From Bacteroidia bacterium (GTDB taxonomy: Bacteria > Bacteroidota > Bacteroidia > Bacteroidales > Dysgonomonadaceae): 41,907 bases of DNA. The position numbers were made by a program, and so were the translations under genes. Location of the stretch: positions 1 through 41,907 of the forward strand of contig JAUNUM010000013.1 in assembly GCA_030538215.1 (NCBI GenBank). Direction: 5' to 3'. Shown here in pieces: positions 23,269 through 32,365 of this stretch (positions are counted from its first letter, which is position 1; the number at the start of each line of letters is the position of its first letter). Below the pieces are notes generated by a model. That model was not told where the DNA came from. It saw only the letters and a program-made list of their open reading frames with translations, and ran no database searches.

Positions 23269-25221
23269 TTAATCGTTCATCGAAATTAGGAATTCTTCGT
23301 TATTTTTTGTTCGACGTAAACGAGTCAGCAGAAACTCCATTGCTTCCACAGAATTCATATCCGATAAGAAATTACGCAGTACCCACATACGGTTAAGCGT
23401 TTCTTCCGAAAGTAATAGATCGTCGCGCCGAGTACTAGAAGCAATAATATCCACTGCCGGAAAAACTCGTTTGTTGGAAAGTTTTCTGTCGAGTTGAAGC
23501 TCCATGTTACCCGTTCCCTTAAACTCTTCGAAAATTACATCGTCCATTTTTGAGCCGGTTTCGGTAAGAGCCGTAGCGATAATAGTCAGTGAGCCGCCGT
23601 GCTCGATATTTCTGGCTGCTCCAAAAAAGCGTTTGGGCTTTTGCAATGCGTTAGCATCCACACCGCCGGAAAGCACTTTTCCCGATGCCGGTTGCACCGT
23701 GTTGTAAGCGCGTGCAAGACGAGTAATAGAGTCGAGTAGAATTACCACATCGTGTCCGCATTCTACCAAGCGGCGTGCTTTGTTGAGTACGATATCGGCA
23801 ATTTTTACGTGACGTTCTGCCGGTTCGTCAAATGTAGAAGCAATTACTTCGGCATTCACGCTGCGCTCCATATCGGTAACTTCTTCGGGGCGTTCGTCGA
23901 TAAGAAGTATAATCATATACACTTCGGGGTGATTGGCGGCAATAGCGTTTGCAATATCCTTTAGCAGCATTGTTTTTCCCGTTTTTGGTTGGGCAACAAT
24001 CAGTCCGCGCTGTCCCTTGCCGATAGGCGAAAACATATCTACTACACGACACGATAAGTTATCGTTATAGCCTTTGGTGAGATTAAACTTTTCGTCCGGA
24101 AACAATGGTTTCAGGTGGTCAAAAGGCACGCGATCGCGTACTTCTTCGGGTTTTCTGCCGTTTATTTTATCCACTTTTACCAATGGGAAAAATTTTTCTC
24201 CTTCTTTCGGAGGACGAATTGGACCTTCTACCACATCACCTGTTTTCAATCCAAATAAACGGATTTGCGATTGAGAAACATAAATATCATCTGGCGAAGA
24301 CATATAATTGTAGTCCGATGAGCGTAAAAAGCCGTAACCATCACTCATAATCTCCAGCACGCCCGAGGCATTTAGAATTCCTTCGAATTCATAAACAGGT
24401 TCTTTTTCTTTTTGCTGAGCTGTGTTTTGTGACTGATTTGTATTTTTATTTTGCTGTGGCTGACGAGGTTGTGCGGGAGCCGGAGCAATTAGTTCTTGTA
24501 AAAGAGAAGTTTTCTTTTCCGGTAATGTGGGTTGTTCCGGCTTTTCTGCAACGGGAATTTCTTCTACCGGATCTTCTGCAACTACCGGAGGTAAAGTTAC
24601 GGGCGGAACCTGTGTAACTCGTTCTTTTTCGCGATGTTTTGTTGAGCGAAAAACAAGTTGTGTAGGCTTGGCCGGTGTTGGTGCCGACTCAGGTGTTGTA
24701 ACAGGTGTTGTTACAGCTTTAGGTTGTTCTACAGGAGCATTTTCTGCAACTACTGTATCGGGAATTATAGCCGGATGCGCTAAAGAAGGAGCTTGCGGCT
24801 GTTTTACTTCTGGTTTTTTAACTTCCTGCACTTTATTTGTGGTCTGATTTTGTTTGTTTATAGGAGCAGGAGTTTCTTTTGCGGGTTTTACCACTTTTTT
24901 TATCTCCGGCTTTGGTTTGCTTTGCTCTTTTTCCTTTATATCCGAAACAGGAGTTTTCTCTTTATCCGATGAAGTCACAACCGGCTTAGCTTCCTGCTTT
25001 TGCGGATTATTTTTGTTTTCGTTTTGCTTTTTTCCGTTGTTGTGTCTGGGATGTTGAGCAGCACTTAGGTTTTTTGTACCGGCTATAGCTTGCTCGTCTA
25101 AGATTTTGTAGATTAATTCTTCTTTTTTAAAAGCATCGGGTCTTCTAATACCCATTTCTTTGGCAAGAGCTCGTAATTCTGTTGTTAGCTTTTCGTTAAG
25201 CTCAATAATGTTATAAGCCAT
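23269..25221 (-). CDS. rho: transcription termination factor Rho with long disordered insert
   Basis: Rho is the hexameric RNA-dependent ATPase that ends transcription. The 650-residue protein has the Rho N-terminal helical domain (about 5-45), then an insert of roughly 230 residues (50-275) rich in K, E, P, Q, T and V with almost no aromatic residues, then the RNA-binding OB domain (about 277-355, [12 protein letters not shown]) and the ATPase domain (Walker [10 protein letters not shown] ending at 417, Walker [12 protein letters not shown]). E. coli Rho is 419 residues. The insert is known in Bacteroidota; in Bacteroides thetaiotaomicron it has been reported to drive phase separation and to matter for gut fitness. 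Transcribed alone, with its own terminator. Confidence 0.97.
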   Translation of the reverse strand: MAYNIIELNEKLTTELRALAKEMGIRRPDAFKKEELIYKILDEQAIAGTKNLSAAQHPRHNNGKKQNENKNNPQKQEAKPVVTSSDKEKTPVSDIKEKEQSKPKPEIKKVVKPAKETPAPINKQNQTTNKVQEVKKPEVKQPQAPSLAHPAIIPDTVVAENAPVEQPKAVTTPVTTPESAPTPAKPTQLVFRSTKHREKERVTQVPPVTLPPVVAEDPVEEIPVAEKPEQPTLPEKKTSLLQELIAPAPAQPRQPQQNKNTNQSQNTAQQKEKEPVYEFEGILNASGVLEIMSDGYGFLRSSDYNYMSSPDDIYVSQSQIRLFGLKTGDVVEGPIRPPKEGEKFFPLVKVDKINGRKPEEVRDRVPFDHLKPLFPDEKFNLTKGYNDNLSCRVVDMFSPIGKGQRGLIVAQPKTGKTMLLKDIANAIAANHPEVYMIILLIDERPEEVTDMERSVNAEVIASTFDEPAERHVKIADIVLNKARRLVECGHDVVILLDSITRLARAYNTVQPASGKVLSGGVDANALQKPKRFFGAARNIEHGGSLTIIATALTETGSKMDDVIFEEFKGTGNMELQLDRKLSNKRVFPAVDIIASSTRRDDLLLSEETLNRMWVLRNFLSDMNSVEAMEFLLTRLRRTKNNEEFLISMND

Positions 25222-25406
25222 TTAATTAATAGTTAAAAAAACGTTTAGATTTTATATTTTATGATTGAAATTGAGTTTTAATGTATAATGTTTGATGGAA
25301 ACAAGGTTATTCCGAACAATGATTGAAAAACTCAATATGGTCTGTTTTGAAATTTTGTAGTGAATATCAGTAGTCTCTATTCACTATATCTTTGAAGAAT
25401 CTGCTA

Positions 25407-25434
25407 CAAAGGTAATGTTTTTTTTGAAAACAAA
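25407..25434 (-). promoter_or_regulatory. candidate promoter of rho
   Basis: Minus strand TACCTTTG (25407-25414) matches TAnnTTTG, and TTTG (25431-25434) lies 16 bases upstream, slightly closer than the usual 19. The leader to the rho start is about 180 bases, long enough for autoregulation, which is common for rho. I see no strong hairpin in it. Confidence 0.45.
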
Positions 25435-25457
25435 GGAAAAAGGGAGGATATTTTTAT

Positions 25458-25490
25458 AAAAAAATCCCGTAGATTCATTTATCAACGGGA
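25458..25490 (-). terminator. intrinsic terminator after the DUF6340-like gene
   Basis: On the minus strand TCCCGT (25485-25490 complement) pairs with ACGGGA (25465-25470 complement) around a 14-base loop, followed by seven T residues. It begins 9 bases after the stop codon at 25499. Confidence 0.8.
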
Positions 25491-25498
25491 AATTCTTT

Positions 25499-26548
25499 TC
25501 AGTTTATCTGCATATTTAATTTATTAGCCGTGTTTTTGCGACGTTCTATTTCTTTCTTGAACAGGGCAGAACGACGTCTTTCGAGAGAACTGTCGGTGGT
25601 TGATTGCTGAAACAAATCGGCAGCGGTAGTTGCCCATTCGTAAGCCTTGTTCATATCGTCCAGCATTTCGTAACCTAATGCTATATTGTGTGCGGCTTTT
25701 GCCTGATTAAGTTTGTTTCTTTCTTTTTCGTACGACTCCTTCCATTTTTCGATTGCGTTGAACCATTGATTACCCTTGGCAAAGATTTCGCCTTCACGCA
25801 TTGTTGAACTCATTTGTGTATAATACCACCTGTTTTGATTTTCCCAGTGAGGCGAAAACACTTTTGTCAATTTTTCGGCTGCGAATACAGCGAGTTGTTT
25901 CATGGCTTTTTCTTGTGAGGGAATAACTAAATCGGCGTAAGCGCGACCATCGCGAATATCATATCCTTCCCATTTCATGCTGTCGGTAAACTGAACAACC
26001 GGTATTTTGCCTTCCATTGAAGGTAGATATACGCGAATTACGGAGTGTATTTTTCCGGTCATGCCGGCATAATTATAGCCTTCTTGGCGGAAAAACTCCG
26101 ACCAATCGGTTTGCAAAACCAATTTGTCGAGAGATATTATAGCATCGGTTCCGGTTGTCGTCCGCAGTTTATTCATTATTTCGGGTACGATAGGCGATTC
26201 TTGCCAGAAATCCTCATCTGTTCTAAGCGGTTTCTGATAGTATTTAACGGTATTAAAATACTCTTCTTCTCCGAGAAATTGCGATAAAGCTTCGGTATAA
26301 AAAATAGCTATGCTATCGGCAGAGACTTTGATTCTGTCTGTTTGTTCTTTCCCTAATCTTTTTATGTTATGTCCGATGTTATCGGGCTGCTGAAGCACAT
26401 TATTAACTATCAATATCGATTTTACGCTCGAGGGAAGAGTTACCTGTGCCGGTTCGCGCGTTTCTACAGTCATATACTGAATGCCGGCACAGCTGCCGAG
26501 AAATAGTATGGAAAATAATGCTATAGCAAAGAAAGATGAATTTTTCAT
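25499..26548 (-). CDS. lipoprotein, DUF6340-like, with TPR-like C terminus
   Basis: From the ATG at 26548 the protein has 349 residues; an in-frame ATG at 26575 adds nine that spoil the signal sequence. The lipobox LGSC places lipidation at C20. The first two thirds look like the Bacteroidota DUF6340 family (SVKSILIVNNVLQQP, then a segment with DAIISLDKLVLQTDW). The last 110 residues are helical with TPR-like repeats (AKGNQWFNAIEKWKESYEKE and AAHNIALGYEMLDDMNKAYE). No enzymatic motif is visible. It lies divergent from etfB and upstream of rho, ended by its own terminator. Envelope assembly or stress roles are possible but unsupported. Confidence 0.7.
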   Translation of the reverse strand: MKNSSFFAIALFSILFLGSCAGIQYMTVETREPAQVTLPSSVKSILIVNNVLQQPDNIGHNIKRLGKEQTDRIKVSADSIAIFYTEALSQFLGEEEYFNTVKYYQKPLRTDEDFWQESPIVPEIMNKLRTTTGTDAIISLDKLVLQTDWSEFFRQEGYNYAGMTGKIHSVIRVYLPSMEGKIPVVQFTDSMKWEGYDIRDGRAYADLVIPSQEKAMKQLAVFAAEKLTKVFSPHWENQNRWYYTQMSSTMREGEIFAKGNQWFNAIEKWKESYEKERNKLNQAKAAHNIALGYEMLDDMNKAYEWATTAADLFQQSTTDSSLERRRSALFKKEIERRKNTANKLNMQIN

Positions 26549-26753
26549 AGATGCAATGGATCTTATTTTTGTCATTTTACGAATTAAAATTACGAATTTA
26601 TTTATTAAACGATTGAAAATTTCAAATGTTTATAAAAGTACGATTTATTTGATGTAAGGGAAAAGAATTGGTTTAATGGTAGTTGTTGTAATATCCATTT
26701 TTACACAGAAAGTGATTTTTTGTGCAACTTTTCGATAGATATTTCAAATTTTG

Positions 26754-26784
26754 TTTGTGAAGCTGAATTCTTTCCGTAAATTTG
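26754..26784 (+). promoter_or_regulatory. promoter of the etfBA cluster
   Basis: TTTG (26754-26757), a 19-base spacer and TAAATTTG (26777-26784) form a full match to the Bacteroidota housekeeping promoter. Transcription should start near 26791, giving a leader of about 30 bases to the etfB ATG. The best promoter match in the window. Confidence 0.75.
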
Positions 26785-26820
26785 TCGACTCCAAAAAGAA
26801 CATAACTAAACATATAAGAA

Positions 26821-27693
26821 ATGGCATTTAACATTATTGTGTTGGCAAAGCAGGTTCCCGATACACGCAACGTTGGGAAAGATGCTATGAAAGCCGACGG
26901 AACAGTTAACAGAGGGGCATTGCCGGCTATTTTTAATCCGGAGGATTTAAACGCGCTGGAACAAGCCCTGGGAATTAAAGATCAATATCCCGAATCGAAA
27001 ATCACCGTACTTACAATGGGACCATCGCGTGCTGCCGAAATTTTGCGAGAAGGATTATTTCGTGGTGCCGATGATGGCGTACTGCTAACCGATCGTGCCT
27101 TTGCCGGAGCCGATACATTGGCTACGTCCTACGCCTTGTCGATGGCCGTAAAAAAGATTGGTGATTTTGATATTATCATCTCCGGCCGTCAGGCTATTGA
27201 TGGCGATACTGCACAGGTGGGACCTCAAGTAGCAGAAAAACTTGATATTCCTCAGATTACGTATGCTGAGGCGATTGAGAGTATCGATAAAAAGAAAATT
27301 CGTGTGAAGCGTCGTCTCGAAAACGGAGTGGAAGTAGTGGAAGCGCCTCTGCCAATTCTTGTTACCGTAAATGGTTCGGCAAGAGTTTGTCGTCCGCGGA
27401 ACGCGAAATTTCTGCAAAAATACAAGCATGCCAAAACTGTAACCGAACGACAAACGGAACACATTGATTATATTGATTTATATAGTATGCGTCCTTACTT
27501 GAATCTTGTTGAATGGAGTGTTGCTGATGTAAATGCAGATCCTGTTCAATGTGGATTATCGGGTTCACCCACTAAGGTAAAGAAAATCGAAAATGTGGTG
27601 TTTCAGGCAAAAGAGAGCAAGCGCCTGAGCGATGACGATACCGAACTGGAAGATTTGATAAAAGAATTAATTGCTAATCATACAATAGGATAG
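26821..27693 (+). CDS. etfB: electron transfer flavoprotein, beta subunit
   Basis: EtfB and EtfA form a flavoprotein heterodimer that exchanges electrons with acyl-CoA dehydrogenases. The 290-residue protein has family landmarks: the N-terminal NIIVLAKQVPDTRNV, the GMGPS-like VLTMGPSRAAEILRE segment, and the DGDTAQVGPQVAEKL signature. It starts behind a strong promoter and is followed after 108 bases by etfA. With the downstream acyl-CoA dehydrogenase it makes a conserved Bacteroidota cluster. Whether it bifurcates electrons to ferredoxin cannot be told by eye. Confidence 0.95.
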   Translation: MAFNIIVLAKQVPDTRNVGKDAMKADGTVNRGALPAIFNPEDLNALEQALGIKDQYPESKITVLTMGPSRAAEILREGLFRGADDGVLLTDRAFAGADTLATSYALSMAVKKIGDFDIIISGRQAIDGDTAQVGPQVAEKLDIPQITYAEAIESIDKKKIRVKRRLENGVEVVEAPLPILVTVNGSARVCRPRNAKFLQKYKHAKTVTERQTEHIDYIDLYSMRPYLNLVEWSVADVNADPVQCGLSGSPTKVKKIENVVFQAKESKRLSDDDTELEDLIKELIANHTIG

Positions 27694-27725
27694 TTATGAG
27701 GTTTGAGTTATGAGTTATGAGGTTT
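27693..27725. repeat. GTTATGAG direct repeats between etfB and etfA
   Basis: GTTATGAGGTTTGAGTTATG continues as imperfect 8-15 base direct repeats right after the etfB stop codon. A second repeat type follows at 27750. Confidence 0.5.
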
Positions 27726-27749
27726 GGGAACAGCAGCCGTTGCACTCTC

Positions 27750-27787
27750 TTCTTTAATTCTTAACTTCTCTACTTCTTAACTTCTTA
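27750..27787. repeat. CTTCTTAACTTCT direct repeats before etfA
   Basis: Imperfect tandem copies of TTCTTAACTTCTCTACTTCT in the same gap, ending 15 bases before etfA. Confidence 0.5.
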
Positions 27788-27801
27788 CAAAAATAACAAC
27801 A

Positions 27802-28821
27802 ATGAACAACGTATTCGTATATCTCGAAATAGAAGATGGCACGGTGGCCGAAGTGAGCCTGGAACTACTAACCAAAGGACGCTCTCTCGCCAACCAACTG
27901 GGATGCAGACTTGAAGCCATTGCCGCAGGAGCTAAACTCGATACTGTCGAAAAGCAAGTTTTTCCCTACGGTGTTGATGTGCTCCATATTTTTAATGACA
28001 AACGTTTGTCGCCCTATACCACATTGCCGCACACAAACATTCTGGTAAATCTGTTTAAAAAAGAAAAACCGCAAATTTGCCTGATGGGAGCAACCATTAT
28101 CGGTCGCGATTTGGGCCCACGCGTTTCATCGGCATTGGGCAGCGGTTTAACTGCCGATTGTACATCGCTCGAAATTGGCGATCACGAAGAGAAAAAAGCA
28201 AACAAAGTTTACGAAAACTTGCTGTATCAAATTCGTCCGGCTTTTGGTGGAAACATTGTAGCTTGGATTATCAATCCTGATTGTCGTCCGCAAATGGCAA
28301 CCGTTCGCGAAGGCGTAATGAAAAAAGAAATTGTTGATGCCAGCTATAAAGGTGAAGTGGTTGAGCATGATGTAAAAGAGTATGTTTCAGCTGATGATTT
28401 TGTGGTTTCCATTATCGACCGCCACGTAGAAAAATCAAAAGTAAATATCAAAAATTCACCCATCATCATTGCCGGAGGATACGGCGTGGGATCGAAAGAA
28501 AATTTCCAGTTGCTGTATGATTTGGCCGCCGTTCTCGGAGCGGAAGTAGGAGCATCGCGCGCCGCCGTGGATGCCGGATTTGCAGAACATGAACGCCAAA
28601 TTGGACAAACCGGGGTTACCGTTCGCCCAAAATTGTATATCGCTTGCGGTATCTCGGGACAAATTCAGCACATTGCCGGAATGCAGGAAAGTTCGTTGAT
28701 AATCTCCATCAATAACGACCCCGGTGCGCCTATTAATTCAATCGCTGATTATGTAATTACCGGTGAAATTGAAAAAGTGATTCCGAAATTGATTAAGTAT
28801 TATAGGAAAAATTCAAAATAA
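27802..28821 (+). CDS. etfA: electron transfer flavoprotein, alpha subunit
   Basis: The 339-residue alpha subunit has the C-terminal FAD domain (about 219-339) with its binding signatures: GASRAAVDAG (250-259), QIGQTG (266-271) and GISGQIQH (283-290), plus INNDPGAPIN. Partner of EtfB just upstream. A GC-rich palindromic repeat starts six bases after the stop codon and may end or stabilise the transcript. In related genomes the acyl-CoA dehydrogenase gene usually comes next; here a TonB-domain gene and a decayed dehydrogenase fragment lie between. Confidence 0.96.
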   Translation: MNNVFVYLEIEDGTVAEVSLELLTKGRSLANQLGCRLEAIAAGAKLDTVEKQVFPYGVDVLHIFNDKRLSPYTTLPHTNILVNLFKKEKPQICLMGATIIGRDLGPRVSSALGSGLTADCTSLEIGDHEEKKANKVYENLLYQIRPAFGGNIVAWIINPDCRPQMATVREGVMKKEIVDASYKGEVVEHDVKEYVSADDFVVSIIDRHVEKSKVNIKNSPIIIAGGYGVGSKENFQLLYDLAAVLGAEVGASRAAVDAGFAEHERQIGQTGVTVRPKLYIACGISGQIQHIAGMQESSLIISINNDPGAPINSIADYVITGEIEKVIPKLIKYYRKNSK

Positions 28822-28822
28822 A

Positions 28823-28863
28823 AGCCCCCTCCAACTCCCCCAAAAGGGGAGAGATGGGAGGTG
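28823..28863. repeat. GC-rich palindromic repeat after etfA
   Basis: CTCCCC (28835-28840) pairs with GGGGAG (28846-28851) around CAAAA, with outer partial pairing of CCTCC and GGGAGG. It stands out by base composition from the AT-rich surroundings. CCCCTCC...CTCCCC...GGGGAG elements are a common type of dispersed intergenic repeat in this phylum. Confidence 0.6.
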
Positions 28864-28901
28864 AATTATTCCACAAAGTAAAATAATCGCCCTTACTCCT
28901 C

Positions 28902-28967
28902 TGATGAAGCGAATTATGGAACTGAAAGAAAGAAATTATACCGAAGAATAAAGACACGTGCGATATG
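28902..28967 (+). pseudogene. decayed duplicate of the acyl-CoA dehydrogenase 5' end
   Basis: This stretch matches 29910-29972 inside the intact dehydrogenase gene with only two substitutions, one 4-base insertion and one 1-base deletion. Read in the gene's frame it encodes LMKRIMELKERNYTEE and then a stop, against LMKRIVELKERNYTDK in the intact gene. It has no start region of its own, so it is a relic, not a gene. Confidence 0.85.
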
Positions 28968-28997
28968 AGATTAGAATATGATAAAACGATAATAGTT

Positions 28998-29801
28998 ATG
29001 AAACTATCTTTTTTGCTTCTGTTTTTTACTATTCCTTTTCTCTGCTCTTCACAAAAAAAAATCTTTTTGGATAATGATAATGAGTGGACAAGTAAAAGCG
29101 CTGCTACACAATATGGTATCGTTACTAAAGAGTCGAGAAATACTATTAAAGTAGAGTTTTATACATTACAAGATACACTCAAAGGTTGGGAATATTATTC
29201 TACTTATGGCAAAAGAAGAAAGGTTAAGGATGGTCTAGCTCGTTATTTGTATTCCAACGGGACGGATAGTTTAGTTTGTGTGTATGCTGAGGACAAATGT
29301 GTCGGACAAAGTGTCTCCTATTATCCCAATGCTCAAAAAAACACAATTCTTCATTATAAAGATGGATTGCTTAATGGTTTTTTAATACAGTATTATCCCA
29401 GTGGAAAGCTACGTAGAAAAGAAAAATATGAAGATGGAAATTGTCTTGGGGGACAGCTTTTTAATGAAGAAGGAAGTGAATTACCATTTGAACCTTACCT
29501 TATTCAAGCAGAGTTTCCGGGAGGGATTGCGTTAATGGATGTATTTCTTTCGAAGATAATGGAATATCCCATTCCGGCTATAGAATCAGGGTTACAAGGA
29601 AGAGTACTTATAGATTTTATTATAGAAAAAGATGGTACTATGACATCTGTAAGGGTTAGAAAATCAGTAAGTAGACTCCTTGATGATGAGGCGGTACGGG
29701 TGATTAAACAAATGGCGGAAACTATAAAATGGACTCCAGGAAAAGTAGATGGAAAAATTGTGAGAATAAAATATACCCAGCCTGTAGTTTTTCGATTGTA
29801 A
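28998..29801 (+). CDS. exported protein with MORN/YwqK-like repeats and a TonB C-terminal domain
   Basis: From the ATG at 28998 the protein has 267 residues: a signal sequence (MKLSFLLLFFTIPFLCSSQ), a middle part with repeated Y-x-N/S-G-K/T units (YYPNAQKNT, YYPSGKLRRKEKYEDG) like MORN/YwqK repeats, and a C-terminal TonB-type domain of about 85 residues (GRVLIDFIIEKDGTMTSVRV, then DDEAVRVIKQM and WTPGKVDGKIV). There is no N-terminal membrane anchor of the classic TonB kind. Such Bacteroidota proteins are common and their partners mostly unknown. It sits between etfA and the dehydrogenase with a relic of the latter upstream, so it was probably inserted. The DNA looks more AT-rich than the flanking genes. 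Confidence 0.8.
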   Translation: MKLSFLLLFFTIPFLCSSQKKIFLDNDNEWTSKSAATQYGIVTKESRNTIKVEFYTLQDTLKGWEYYSTYGKRRKVKDGLARYLYSNGTDSLVCVYAEDKCVGQSVSYYPNAQKNTILHYKDGLLNGFLIQYYPSGKLRRKEKYEDGNCLGGQLFNEEGSELPFEPYLIQAEFPGGIALMDVFLSKIMEYPIPAIESGLQGRVLIDFIIEKDGTMTSVRVRKSVSRLLDDEAVRVIKQMAETIKWTPGKVDGKIVRIKYTQPVVFRL

Positions 29802-29854
29802 AAATAGTTTTAAGATAGTGAATAATAACGATAAATAAAATATAAATAAATTTT

Positions 29855-31573
29855 ATGGCAAACTTTTATACCGATACTCCACAATTTAAGCATTACTTGA
29901 ATCATCCGTTGATGAAGCGAATTGTGGAACTGAAAGAAAGAAATTATACCGATAAAGACACGTACGATTATGCTCCCATGGATTTTGAAGATGCGATGGA
30001 CAGCTACGACAAAATTTTGGAAGTGGTGGGCGAAATCTGTGGTGATATCATCGATCCAAACTCCGAAGCGGTTGACCAAAATGGGCCAAGCGTTTCAAAC
30101 GGACGAGTAACTTACGCATCGCAAACACAGGAAAATCTGGATGCCCTGAACAAAGCCGAACTGATGGGAATGGCTTTTCCGAGACGATTTGGCGGATTAA
30201 ATTTTCCTATGGTGCCGTATATGATTTCGGCCGATATCGTGAGTCGTGCCGATGCCAGCTTTCAGAATATCTGGATGTTGCAAGATTGTGGCGAAACCAT
30301 CTATGAATTTGCTACCGATGAGCAAAAAAGCAAATACCTGCCGCGTGTTGCCAAAGGCGAAACCATGTCGATGGACTTAACCGAACCCGATGCCGGATCG
30401 GATTTGCAGGCTGTAATGCTGAAGGCATCGTATAACGAAAAAGAAGATCAGTGGTACTTGAACGGCGTAAAACGGTTCATCACCAATGGCGATGCCGATA
30501 TTCATCTGGTGCTGGCGCGTTCGGAAGAAGGAACAAAAGATGCTCGCGGATTATCGATGTATGTTTACGACAAAAACAGCGGTGGCGTAACCGTTCGCCG
30601 TATTGAAAATAAAATGGGTATTAAAGGTGCGCCTACATGCGAATTGGTATTTAAAAACGCCAAAGCAGAATTAGTGGGATCGCGCCGCATGGGACTTATT
30701 AAATACGTGATGTCGTTAATGAACGGCGCCCGTCTTGGGATCATGGCTCAGTCGGTTGGAATATCCGAAGCAGCTTGTCGTGAAGCGTACGATTATGCGT
30801 TGGAGCGCCGTCAGTTCGGAAAAGCTATTATTGAAATGGCTCCGGTTTTCGAAATGCTTGCCAATATGCGTGCAAAAACCGATGCATCCCGTACTATTTT
30901 GTACGAAACATGTCGTTTTGTAGATATGTACAAAATTCTTGAAGATATTTCTCGCGAGCGTAAACTCACTCCCGAAGAACGTGATGAAATGAAATATTAT
31001 TCGCGTTTGGCCGATGCTTTCACACCGCTCGGCAAAGGGATGACCAGCGAATATGCTAATCAAAATGCTTACGATGCCATTCAAATTCATGGCGGATCGG
31101 GATATATGAAAGATTATAAATGTGAACGTCTATATCGCGATGCCCGCATCACCAATATTTACGAGGGAACAACCCAACTTCAAGTGGTTGCCGCTATTCG
31201 TCATGTTACCACCGGAACGTATTTATCCCGTATTAAAGAATACGAGGCTATGTCTGTTTCACCGGAACTGGAGCCGCTAAAACGTACGTTAGCTAAGATG
31301 GCACAGATGTACGAAAAGTTGGTTGAAATTGTAACTTCGCCCAAAGACGAAGAGTATCTTGATTTTCACGCTCGCCGTTTGGTAGAAAGTGCCGGCCATG
31401 TGATTATGGGACATCTTCTGTTACTGGATGCCAACAAGGAACCTGAAATGTTCCGCCGCAGTGCCGAAGTGTATATCCATTACGGACAAATTGAAGTGGT
31501 GAAAAACTATAACTTCGTTACTAAATCGCGCATCGAAGATTTAGGGTATTACAAACCGGTGTTGAGCGAGTAG
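29855..31573 (+). CDS. acyl-CoA dehydrogenase (butyryl-CoA dehydrogenase-like, extended C terminus)
   Basis: This FAD enzyme oxidises acyl-CoA to enoyl-CoA, or runs in reverse in fermentation, with EtfAB as electron partner. The 572-residue protein is longer than the usual 380, having an extra C-terminal domain of about 120 residues as in several Bacteroidota and proteobacterial members. Signatures: LTEPDAGSDL (175-184), the MNGARLGIMAQSVGI helix, QIHGGSGYMKDY and the catalytic base E437 in YEGTTQLQ. The N-terminal segment (12-36) is the part duplicated as a relic upstream. A GU-containing hairpin with a T-run follows and ends the cluster. Confidence 0.94.
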   Translation: MANFYTDTPQFKHYLNHPLMKRIVELKERNYTDKDTYDYAPMDFEDAMDSYDKILEVVGEICGDIIDPNSEAVDQNGPSVSNGRVTYASQTQENLDALNKAELMGMAFPRRFGGLNFPMVPYMISADIVSRADASFQNIWMLQDCGETIYEFATDEQKSKYLPRVAKGETMSMDLTEPDAGSDLQAVMLKASYNEKEDQWYLNGVKRFITNGDADIHLVLARSEEGTKDARGLSMYVYDKNSGGVTVRRIENKMGIKGAPTCELVFKNAKAELVGSRRMGLIKYVMSLMNGARLGIMAQSVGISEAACREAYDYALERRQFGKAIIEMAPVFEMLANMRAKTDASRTILYETCRFVDMYKILEDISRERKLTPEERDEMKYYSRLADAFTPLGKGMTSEYANQNAYDAIQIHGGSGYMKDYKCERLYRDARITNIYEGTTQLQVVAAIRHVTTGTYLSRIKEYEAMSVSPELEPLKRTLAKMAQMYEKLVEIVTSPKDEEYLDFHARRLVESAGHVIMGHLLLLDANKEPEMFRRSAEVYIHYGQIEVVKNYNFVTKSRIEDLGYYKPVLSE

Positions 31574-31600
31574 ATTCTGCATTGCAGCAATAATTTTACA

Positions 31601-31637
31601 AAAACGGGGTCGTCGGAAGATTGCCTCGTTTTTTTTT
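31601..31637 (+). terminator. intrinsic terminator after acyl-CoA dehydrogenase
   Basis: AAAACGGGG (31601-31609) pairs with CCTCGTTTT (31624-31632), with one G-U pair, followed by a T-run to 31637. The run also forms the -35/-33 region of the next promoter. Confidence 0.65.
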
Positions 31638-31661
31638 GATTAATAAATTTTATTAATTTTG
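31635..31661 (+). promoter_or_regulatory. promoter of the ECF sigma factor gene
   Basis: TAATTTTG (31654-31661) matches TAnnTTTG, with TTTG at 31635-31638 in a T-rich tract, spacing 15 and so shorter than ideal. The sigma gene therefore looks transcribed by the housekeeping sigma factor. The predicted start near 31668 supports the ATG at 31686. Confidence 0.5.
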
Positions 31662-31685
31662 CAACTTGCATCATTAAGAATAAGA

Positions 31686-32276
31686 ATGCCAGGTACTTTT
31701 GACCATACACATTGGGAGAAGTTTTTAAAACAAAATAATCCCGACTCGTTTTCATATATTTATAAGAAATATGTGGACGACTTGTATGCGTATGGAGTCA
31801 GTCTTGGCTTCGACTCTGATATGTGTAAAGATTCTATTCAAGATGTGTTCTACAAACTTTATTCAAAAAGAACCGAATTAAGTCATATTGAAAATTTACG
31901 TTTTTATTTATTTCGTAGTTTACGAAACCGGCTTTTTGATTTGCATCGGCAACAAAACAAGCTGGAGCCGATAGAATGGAGTTTAAATCAATTTCCGATT
32001 GAAGTTACTGTTTTAAAACAGATAGAGGATGAGGAAGATAACGCATTTTTAAAACAAAAGGTTGAATCACTGCTTCAGTTGCTTACCAGTCGTCAGCGAG
32101 AAGCAGTCTATCTTCGTTATATGCAAAATCTTGAATACGATGAGATAGGCAAGATGCTGAAAATGAATTCTGAATCTGTTCGTAAATTAGTTTACAGGGC
32201 GCTCGAAGCTATACGTAAAAATACTCCCGATACTTCACTTTCTCTTTTAACGTTAATATCATTATTGTATTCTTAA
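31686..32276 (+). CDS. ECF-type RNA polymerase sigma factor (FecI-like)
   Basis: From the ATG at 31686 the protein has 196 residues, with sigma region 2 (about 25-85, SFSYIYKKYVDDLYAYGVSL then DSIQDVFYKLY) and region 4 (about 130-185, TSRQREAVYLRYMQNLEYDE, IGKMLKMNSESVRKLVYRAL). It belongs to the group that pairs with FecR and a SusC-type transporter, and fecR is the next gene. Expected role: transcribing the susC operon when the transporter binds its ligand. The upstream in-frame TTG at 31659 would begin before the predicted transcription start. Confidence 0.93.
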   Translation: MPGTFDHTHWEKFLKQNNPDSFSYIYKKYVDDLYAYGVSLGFDSDMCKDSIQDVFYKLYSKRTELSHIENLRFYLFRSLRNRLFDLHRQQNKLEPIEWSLNQFPIEVTVLKQIEDEEDNAFLKQKVESLLQLLTSRQREAVYLRYMQNLEYDEIGKMLKMNSESVRKLVYRALEAIRKNTPDTSLSLLTLISLLYS

Positions 32277-32365
32277 ATTTATTTTAATTTTGTCAAAATG
32301 TAAAATAAAATAAAAAAAGTGTCCACAAAATATTTTATTGAACGTCGTTCATTGAAGTTTAAATT

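Noticed and set aside
24527-24847. Long open frame on the plus strand opposite the rho insert
   Set aside because: It is antisense to a well-supported gene, rich in G, S and T from the low-complexity codons, and has no start signals.
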